A stretch of 64,000 nt of DNA, from contig CAMWQM010000002.1 of NCBI GenBank assembly GCA_947176375.1, positions 62,001 to 126,000 on the forward strand. Direction: 5' to 3'. A program made the translations under genes and the position numbers. Below are positions 58,151 through 64,000 of the stretch, in pieces. The stretch is from an uncultured Helicobacteraceae bacterium (GTDB lineage Bacteria > Campylobacterota > Campylobacteria > Campylobacterales > Helicobacteraceae). The number at the start of each line of letters is the position of its first letter. The stretch's first letter is position 1. The notes below the pieces were generated by a model. The model saw only the letters and a program-made list of their open reading frames with translations. It was not told where the DNA came from and did not search any database.

Positions 58151-59321
58151 TTTAGAAAAAATGGATAAAGAATATGTTTTTGGCACTTATGCTAGGGATT
58201 ATACGCATTTTACGCGTGGCAGAGGGGCTAGAATCTATACAAATGATAATATTGAATTTATAGATTTTAGTTCAGGCATTGGGGTGAATTCCCTAGGGTA
58301 CGCAAATAAAGGGCTAGTTGAAGTAATTAGCACTCAAGCAGGGAAGATTCTGCATTCTTCAAATTTATTTTTAATAGAGCCTCAAGCAAGATTAGCCAAA
58401 AAAATAGTTGAGCTTAGCGGTTATAAAATGAAAGTTTTTTTTAGTAATTCTGGACTAGAGGCGAATGAATGTGCTATCAAGCTTGCTAGAAAATATGGTG
58501 AGAATAAAAATAGATTCAAGATTATTACTTTAAAAAATAGTTTTCACGGGCGAAGTATTGCCACACTAAAGGCTTGTGCGCAGGATAAAATGCACAAGCA
58601 TTTCTCTCCATTCCCAGATGGATTTATTTATGCAAATGATATTAAAGAAGCAATGACTTTAGCAAAGGAGGATGGTAAAGTAGTTGGGATTATGCTTGAG
58701 CTTATTCAAGGTGAGGGGGGAGTTAGGGCATTTGATAAAAATGAGGTTTTAGAGTTAAGTCAATTTTGCAAAAATAATGATATTTTATTAATGATTGATG
58801 AGGTGCAGAGTGGAATCTATCGCAGTGGGGAGTTTTTAGCTTCTCAAGTTTATAATATTAGCCCTGATATTATATCGCTTGCAAAAGGTTTGGCTGGTGG
58901 GATTCCAATAGGAGCTACAATTAGTTCAAAAGATGTGTTTGAGATAGGTGACCATGGAAGCACTTTTGGGGGGAATTTCCTCTCAACTTCCGCTAGTTTA
59001 TATGTGCTAGATGCTCTAGATTCTTATAAAAAAAGCGGTGATTTGGCTCTAAACATAGAGCTTTTTGAAAACTATTTATTTGAGTTAAAAAATAATTTTA
59101 GCAATATTATTTTAGATGTCAGCGGACTTGGCTTTATGCGAGGATTGAGATTAATAAATGATGAAGTTTTGGCAAATATATTAAATTTAGCCAAAAAACA
59201 CAGAATCTTAGTGCTAAAATCTGGCAATGCCACACTAAGATTCCTCCCACCTATAAACATTAGCAAAGATGAGATAATAGAGGGATTTAGTCGTTTAAAA
59301 GGAGTATTGCTAGAGTTATGA
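58143..59321 (+). CDS. argD: Acetylornithine aminotransferase
   Basis: PLP enzyme of arginine (and lysine) synthesis. YGTYARDYTHFTRGRGAR-like start, SSGIGVNSLGYANKGLVEVI, FFSNSGLEANECAIKLARKY, the PLP region LMIDEVQSGIYRSGEFLA and the Schiff-base Lys in ISLAKGLAGGIPIGA. Length 392. I keep the TTG at 58143, because AAGGAG lies about 9 nt upstream inside the dgt-like gene; the ATG at 58161 lacks a site. Overlaps midA by 4 nt. Confidence 0.94.
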   Translation: MDNLEKMDKEYVFGTYARDYTHFTRGRGARIYTNDNIEFIDFSSGIGVNSLGYANKGLVEVISTQAGKILHSSNLFLIEPQARLAKKIVELSGYKMKVFFSNSGLEANECAIKLARKYGENKNRFKIITLKNSFHGRSIATLKACAQDKMHKHFSPFPDGFIYANDIKEAMTLAKEDGKVVGIMLELIQGEGGVRAFDKNEVLELSQFCKNNDILLMIDEVQSGIYRSGEFLASQVYNISPDIISLAKGLAGGIPIGATISSKDVFEIGDHGSTFGGNFLSTSASLYVLDALDSYKKSGDLALNIELFENYLFELKNNFSNIILDVSGLGFMRGLRLINDEVLANILNLAKKHRILVLKSGNATLRFLPPINISKDEIIEGFSRLKGVLLEL

Positions 59322-60274
59322 TGCGTCCTTTTTCGGTAGTTTTTTATGAGTGGGTTAGTGAGTATTATAAAAGTGCGAGTATAGGCAAAAATGGGGATTT
59401 TTATACTGCGGTTAGTGCTTCTAAATTCTTTGGTGGGAGTTTAGCTAAACTTATCATTGAAAAATTAGAATCTAGCACACTAACACTACCTCTGCATATT
59501 GTTGATATTGGCGGGAATAATGCTAATTTGTTAAGTGATATTATCGATTTTTTAGAGAGCATTAGTGAGGGTGTGGTGGAGCATTGTAAATTCATTTTAA
59601 TTGAGACAAACGCCACACATTGCACAGATAATAGAATCTTACAGATTAAACATCTTTCATCTTTCACTTTGGAAAATAATGCTATTTTTATTGCAAATGA
59701 GCTTTTTGATGCTCTGCCTTGTGAAATATATAGCAATGGTAAGATTTTATATTTAGATTCAAACTTTAAATATGATTTTCTCCCATCTTCACAGCGAATA
59801 AATTTAGTAGCAAAATTTGCAAATATCACTAGAGGAGAGATTCCGCTTAGTTATTTTGACCTTTGTGTTGAATTAATAAAATCGAATCCAAAAAATTATA
59901 AATGGTTGTTTTTGGCTTTTGATTATGGCGATAAAATTCCGCAAAATAGTATTACAATGAGAATCTTTCACAATCATAAAGTAGAATCTTTAAGTAAAAT
60001 AATTTCTAATTTAAATTTATATTTTAAAAAAAGTGATATTACTTACAATGTCCCATTTAGCATTTTGCAGAAAGCTTTTAGCGAGATTGGTGCAAAAGAA
60101 ATTCTATTTAAACGGCAAGATTTAGCATTGATAGAGGATTTTAAAATTTTTGATTTAGTGCAAGATTTTTATAATAGCGTTCCAAAAGCATTATATGTTA
60201 GAGAAAGCAATAAAATAAAAACTCTACTTTCGATAAGTTCTAAATTTAAATTAGCAATTTATAGCAATTTTTAA
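59318..60274 (+). CDS. MidA/NDUFAF7-like SAM methyltransferase
   Basis: A 318-residue protein of the DUF185/MidA family, related to the protein-arginine methylase that helps assemble complex I. Early GKNGDFYTAVSASKFFGGSL matches the family GDFxTAxxISxxFG, then LHIVDIGGNNANLLSDI (SAM loop) and FIANELFDALPCEIY. Somewhat short for the family. Placed after argD and before petABC. The target protein here is unknown. Confidence 0.85.
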   Translation: MMRPFSVVFYEWVSEYYKSASIGKNGDFYTAVSASKFFGGSLAKLIIEKLESSTLTLPLHIVDIGGNNANLLSDIIDFLESISEGVVEHCKFILIETNATHCTDNRILQIKHLSSFTLENNAIFIANELFDALPCEIYSNGKILYLDSNFKYDFLPSSQRINLVAKFANITRGEIPLSYFDLCVELIKSNPKNYKWLFLAFDYGDKIPQNSITMRIFHNHKVESLSKIISNLNLYFKKSDITYNVPFSILQKAFSEIGAKEILFKRQDLALIEDFKIFDLVQDFYNSVPKALYVRESNKIKTLLSISSKFKLAIYSNF

Positions 60275-60282
60275 AAGAAATT

Positions 60283-60293
60283 TATAATATAAT
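60283..60293 (+). promoter_or_regulatory. -10 box(es) for petABC
   Basis: Two overlapping TATAAT hexamers (60283-60288 and 60288-60293) lie 40-50 nt before petA, in the 58-base gap after midA. Confidence 0.5.
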
Positions 60294-60332
60294 ATTAACC
60301 TCATTTTTACTAAATCAATATTAGGGGGTTAA

Positions 60333-60836
60333 ATGGAAGAAAATGTTAATAGACGTGACTTTCTAGGAATGAGCTTAGCTGCAATAGCTGCTGTTGGTGC
60401 AGCTGCCTCATTGGTTGCTATGAAAAAAAGCTGGGATCCACTTCCTAGCGTTGTGGCTGGTGGCTTTACTAGCGTTGATATATCCCAATTAGCTGCAGGA
60501 GAATTAAAAACCTTTGAGTGGCGAGGACAGCCTGTTTATGTTATTAAAAAGGCTAGTGATGACCCAAAAGTTGAAGGAAGAGATTTTGAGATAAATGGTG
60601 AAGTTTATAGCGTAGGTTTACAGGTTTGCACACATCTAGGCTGTATCCCTCAATATTTTGCAGATAAAAAAGAATTTGTTTGTGCTTGTCATGGCGGTGT
60701 ATTTAGCTCATCTGGTAAGAATATGTCTGGTCCACCACCACGACCCATGGATATTCCACCATTTAATATTGATGGGACAAAATTAGTTTTTGGCGAAGAA
60801 GGCGAAGTTTATAAGCAGTTAATTGCTAAAGCATAA
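60333..60836 (+). CDS. petA: Ubiquinol-cytochrome c reductase Rieske iron-sulphur subunit
   Basis: Carries the 2Fe-2S cluster that takes the first electron from quinol. A Tat-type signal NRRDFLGMSLAAIAAVGAAA anchors it; cluster ligands are Cys99/His101 in CTHLGCIP and Cys117/His120 in CACHGGVF, with Cys104 and Cys119 as the disulphide pair. Length 167. AGGGGGT before the ATG. First gene of petABC. Confidence 0.98.
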   Translation: MEENVNRRDFLGMSLAAIAAVGAAASLVAMKKSWDPLPSVVAGGFTSVDISQLAAGELKTFEWRGQPVYVIKKASDDPKVEGRDFEINGEVYSVGLQVCTHLGCIPQYFADKKEFVCACHGGVFSSSGKNMSGPPPRPMDIPPFNIDGTKLVFGEEGEVYKQLIAKA

Positions 60837-60846
60837 AGGAGAGGTT

Positions 60847-62088
60847 ATGGCAGAATTTAAAAAAGCAGATGGTTTTATTGATTGGTTAGACCAACGACTA
60901 GCTGTTAGAACACTTACAAAAGTGTTGATGACGGAATATTGGATTCCAAAAAATATAAATTGGCTATGGGCGATGGGTGTTGTTTTAGTAATACTTTTTA
61001 CTTTACTTGTGGTATCTGGAATTTTCTTGTTAATGTATTATAAACCAGATATAAAGCTCGCATTTGATAGTGTGAATCTAACTATTATGAACGAAGTTGA
61101 GTTTGGTTGGTTATGGAGGCATATACACGCAGTTAGTGCTTCTTTGGTATTTTTGATTATTTATATCCATATGCTTGTGGCAATCTATTATGGCTCTTAT
61201 AAGCGAGGGCGAGAGATGATTTGGATAACAGGAATGCTACTTTTTGTGTTATTTTCTGCAGAAGCATTTAGTGGATATATGCTACCTTGGGGGCAAATGA
61301 GCTTTTGGGCTGCAAAGGTTATAACAGATTTATTTAGCAAGATCCCATTTATTGGACCGGATTTGGTTGTTTGGATTCGAGGTAATTTTATCCCAGCTGA
61401 CGCAACTTTAACAAGATTCTTTATGCTTCATGTATTTTTACTTCCACTAATTATTATGATTATGATTGTAGTGCATTTCTATTCACTTAGAATCCCTCAT
61501 GTTAATAATCAAGATGGTGAGGATTTGGATTTTGATAGAGAAGTAGAAAAATATAAAAATGGTAAAAAAGCAGAATCTAAAATTGTAGCATTTTGGCCTG
61601 ATTTCCTATCAAAAGATATTTTTGTAATATGTGTATTTATGATACTTGTATTTTATCTAGTATGTTTTAATTATAATTTTGCAATGGACCCTATTAACTT
61701 TGACCCAGCAGATACGCTAAAAACCCCTGCACATATTTACCCAGAATGGTATTTCTTATGGAGTTATGAGATTTTAAGAGGATTTTATATGAGCGAATCT
61801 TTAGGTTTGATATTTTTTGGAATTGCTCAAGTAATATTCTTCTTAATGCCACTTTTAGATAGAAGTCCTGTTGTTGCTCCAGCACATAAACGCCCTATGT
61901 TTTTAGTATGGTTTTTTATCTTAATAGCTGATTTAATAGTGCTAACAATATTTGGTAAGTTACCACCAGAAGGAATAAATAACTATGTTGGTTTTGTCGC
62001 TGCTATTGTTTTTATAATTTTAATTGTAGTTTTGCCTATTATTACAAAAATAGAGAAAAATTATTATTGTAATGGAGGTATAAAATGA
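60847..62088 (+). CDS. petB: Cytochrome b of the bc1 complex
   Basis: Membrane core of the bc1 complex with two b haems. About eight or nine helices; haem histidines in WLWRHIHAVSASLVF with IYIHMLVAIYYGS, and FMLHVFLLPLIIMI with IVVHFYSLR; Qo-site motif PEWYFLWSYE. I use the ATG at 60847 (MAEFKKADG), preceded by AAGGAGAGG, not 60823 inside petA. 413 residues, unsplit. Confidence 0.97.
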   Translation: MAEFKKADGFIDWLDQRLAVRTLTKVLMTEYWIPKNINWLWAMGVVLVILFTLLVVSGIFLLMYYKPDIKLAFDSVNLTIMNEVEFGWLWRHIHAVSASLVFLIIYIHMLVAIYYGSYKRGREMIWITGMLLFVLFSAEAFSGYMLPWGQMSFWAAKVITDLFSKIPFIGPDLVVWIRGNFIPADATLTRFFMLHVFLLPLIIMIMIVVHFYSLRIPHVNNQDGEDLDFDREVEKYKNGKKAESKIVAFWPDFLSKDIFVICVFMILVFYLVCFNYNFAMDPINFDPADTLKTPAHIYPEWYFLWSYEILRGFYMSESLGLIFFGIAQVIFFLMPLLDRSPVVAPAHKRPMFLVWFFILIADLIVLTIFGKLPPEGINNYVGFVAAIVFIILIVVLPIITKIEKNYYCNGGIK

Positions 62089-63071
62089 GTGCATTAAGAG
62101 AATTAAAGATTTTAGCATTTGTAGTTGTAGTAGTTGGGATTTTATATTGGGGTGTTGAGCCTCTAGCACACTCAGTATTTCACCCAAAGACAGCTCCAGC
62201 TGATTTTGCATTTAGTGATTTAGAAAAACTTCCTACAACAGGGAATATGGAAAATGGTAAAGTTCTAGTAAATACTTATTGTATAGCTTGTCACAATATA
62301 GAGAAAGAAGGTGTTGTAAATAATGATGTTGCACCTAGTGATTTGATAGCTGCTTATGGTGTTCTTCCGCCTGATTTATCAAATATTGGTGCGATTTATG
62401 AATCTAACTTCTTGGCAAATTTGATTAAAAAACCTACAAAAACTTTAAAAATGACTCATAAATTTGAAAATGAAAAGAATCCTATGCCATTTCCTATGAC
62501 CCCAACTCCTGTTAGTGATGCAGAAATCGGCGATATGGTAGCTTATTTTGTAAGTATTGGTGATAAAAATTTAGCTTCTAGTGTTGAAAATAATAAGGAA
62601 TACACTACTAAATTAGACGCTATAAATAAAAGTGATATTAGTGAAGAAAACAAGAAAAAGCAAGCACTTGCTCTAAAATATCATATAGAAAATAAAGAGA
62701 TTTTTATTTCTGCTTGCACAAGATGCCATAGTATGAAATATGATAATATTACTTCATCTACACCGAGTAAGGATATACAAAACTATCTTGGTGCAAAAGC
62801 CCCAGATTTATCTATGATGATAAGAAGTAAGGGTGAGGAAACTTTAAGTAAATTTATAAATGACCCACAAAAAACATTGGAAAATGCAGCTATGCCTAGA
62901 GTGGGGTTAAATGAATATAGTCAAGAAAAAGTTATAAAATACCTTGAAAGTATAGGTGATAGCAAGAAAGAACAGAGAATTTTTGTTGGTAAGATTCTAA
63001 TTGGCTTTATGATTATAATGTCAATTTTTGCATACCTATGGAAAAGAAAAATTTGGAGAGATTTGCATTAA
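62085..63071 (+). CDS. petC: Diheme cytochrome c1-type subunit of the bc1 complex
   Basis: Periplasmic diheme cytochrome that receives electrons from the Rieske protein, the Campylobacterota alternative to monohaem cytochrome c1. N-terminal membrane helix (8-24), haem motifs CIACH (66-70) and CTRCH (211-215), Met regions KNPMPFPMTPTP and AAMPRVGL, and a C-terminal membrane helix (KILIGFMIIMSIFAYLWKRK). Overlaps petB by 4 nt. Confidence 0.96.
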   Translation: MSALRELKILAFVVVVVGILYWGVEPLAHSVFHPKTAPADFAFSDLEKLPTTGNMENGKVLVNTYCIACHNIEKEGVVNNDVAPSDLIAAYGVLPPDLSNIGAIYESNFLANLIKKPTKTLKMTHKFENEKNPMPFPMTPTPVSDAEIGDMVAYFVSIGDKNLASSVENNKEYTTKLDAINKSDISEENKKKQALALKYHIENKEIFISACTRCHSMKYDNITSSTPSKDIQNYLGAKAPDLSMMIRSKGEETLSKFINDPQKTLENAAMPRVGLNEYSQEKVIKYLESIGDSKKEQRIFVGKILIGFMIIMSIFAYLWKRKIWRDLH

Positions 63072-63095
63072 TTTGTCCTTCTACTTTTTTAACAA

Positions 63096-63119
63096 TCTCT
63101 TGCTTTTATAAGTAAGAGA
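63096..63119 (+). terminator. 10-bp hairpin after petC
   Basis: Arms 63096-63105 (TCTCTTGCTT) and 63110-63119 (AAGTAAGAGA) pair over ten positions, one a G-T wobble, with a TTAT loop, 24 nt after the petC stop. No T-run follows, so it is a weak candidate. Confidence 0.5.
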
Positions 63120-64000
63120 GTGTCTTCATTTAAGAAAATCAAAATATATTAAGTTTAGCTTGTTTGAATATGAATTAAAAAGATTCTATTTTTTTAGTTT
63201 TGATATTTTATTATTTGGCAAGAAAGTTTTTATAAGAAATTAAGGAATAATTATGGATATAAAGATAGGGTGAAATACAACTCACTAAGGAAAAAAATAA
63301 TAATATAATCTATCATCTAAATCCTTTGAGTTAGATTTTTAGAGATTCTAAAATTTTTTAAAGGAAAAAATAGCATCTTTTTTCTATCACACAAAGTTTA
63401 ATCTCATATTAATATTATATTGAGGCGAATAATTAGCTTTTATTTATTAGCATTCCACGCAAAATACAGCAAATATTACTATGCAAAGTTATTGGTAATG
63501 CAAATTTTTAATCCAACAGGTAGACGAAACTTCCTGCTATCTGAAGAAAAATATTATCATATGAAATAATCATCTGTTTTATACAATATAGTCTTTAGAG
63601 TGGCTGACCAACATTTGATTTTATAATATAGATTCAAATAAAAGGCTAAATTATTCTAAAAGCATTTATACCAAGGATTTGTATGGTGCAGATAAGATGT
63701 GCTATTTTAAAAGGTGTTTTTATAGCCTCTGAAGCATTATATTCGCTAAAGCTTTAGTAAATAAGTAGTATAAATGCTATCAATGGTATGTCTTGCAAGG
63801 AGTTAAGAAAAATATTTTTTGGTCTGGCAAATGCGTGTATGGCTGGATTTAAAAGCAAGCCAAAGAATATGAAGTGACGAAAATAAAGATATGGCTAAAT
63901 TTTATTTCAACGAGAGTTAATTTTTAAACTGAACAAAGCTAAATTTAGAGCTAGAATCTCTAAAGGTTGCGGATAAAAGTTAGAATTTATCTATAATTTT
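63120..64000. other. long gap without a recognisable gene
   Basis: About 880 AT-rich bases to the window end. Short frames such as ILKGVFIASEALYSLKL and GVKKNIFWSGKCVYGWI are broken by stops; I cannot match them to any family. It may be a decayed gene region or a regulatory spacer for a gene beyond the window. Confidence 0.4.

Overview
The window looks like a chromosomal segment of a Helicobacter-like member of the Campylobacterota (epsilonproteobacteria). The reasons are very low GC content and a set of genes typical of that group: a cbb3 oxidase operon with lineage-specific small accessory genes, FliW, an atypical HP1021-type response regulator, a fused CcsBA, a diheme PetC, and the run thrB-ylxR-infB-rbfA-rimP. 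No phage, insertion sequence or CRISPR array is visible. The species is not decided by what I can see.

Layout. 1-6020 (+): 3' part of ccsBA (cut by the window edge), a large AsmA-like envelope protein, rsmH and a short FtsL-like membrane protein. 6021-6826: a decayed Mrr-type restriction endonuclease. 6827-9209 (-): UvrD/Rep-type helicase and fliW. 9311-11938 (+): valS. 12497-27425 (-): long minus-strand block: glnA; AI-2E transporter, folP and an unknown protein; panB-ruvB; a lipoprotein; gdhA; rpoD; a nitrilase-like protein that seems to lack its catalytic cysteine; then gatA-guaB-xseB. 27720-29154 (+): HP1021-type regulator and pgpA. 29246-33996 (+): ccoNOQP with DUF4006, a 35-codon membrane peptide, a TPM-like protein and FixH. 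34005-37023 (+): a GtrB/GtrA/large-membrane-protein cassette whose first gene carries a G9 tract in codons 4-7. 37364-42126 (-): lipoprotein, ferredoxin, truncated TrpC-like protein, TPR protein, transaldolase and serB. 42182-49510 (+): an unknown protein, then thrB, ylxR, infB, rbfA, rimP, ribD, a TrmN6-like methylase and a YkgJ-like protein, most of them overlapping. 49665-51812 (+): feoB. 52347-52691 (+): tRNA Pro-His-Arg-Arg behind a consensus promoter. 53193-55046 (+): two outer-membrane barrel proteins. 55537-57008 (-): ThiF/MoeB-like and MBL-fold proteins. 57095-60274 (+): dgt-like gene, argD, midA. 60333-63071 (+): petABC. The last 930 bases hold no recognisable gene.

How it works together. 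Three parts of one microaerobic respiratory chain are here: CcsBA attaches haem to c-type cytochromes, PetABC passes electrons from quinol to cytochrome c, and CcoNOQP reduces oxygen. GlnA and GdhA handle ammonia assimilation; GatA supports tRNA-dependent Gln/Asn formation; the infB block is translation factors and ribosome maturation.

Most interesting signals: (1) the word TAGATTCTA / TAGAATCTA is scattered in both orientations in genes and gaps, forms a 12-bp inverted pair after one gene, and in frame encodes the (L/I)(D/E)SK units that fill linkers of several proteins, so it behaves like a DNA-uptake or other genome-wide recognition word; (2) the putatively phase-variable Gtr-type glycosylation cassette; (3) the Mrr pseudogene, which is not represented by any intact reading frame; (4) a nitrilase-like protein with Gly at the Cys position; (5) a second G9 tract in a gap next to an outer-membrane protein gene. 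All family assignments are from reading motifs, with no database search.
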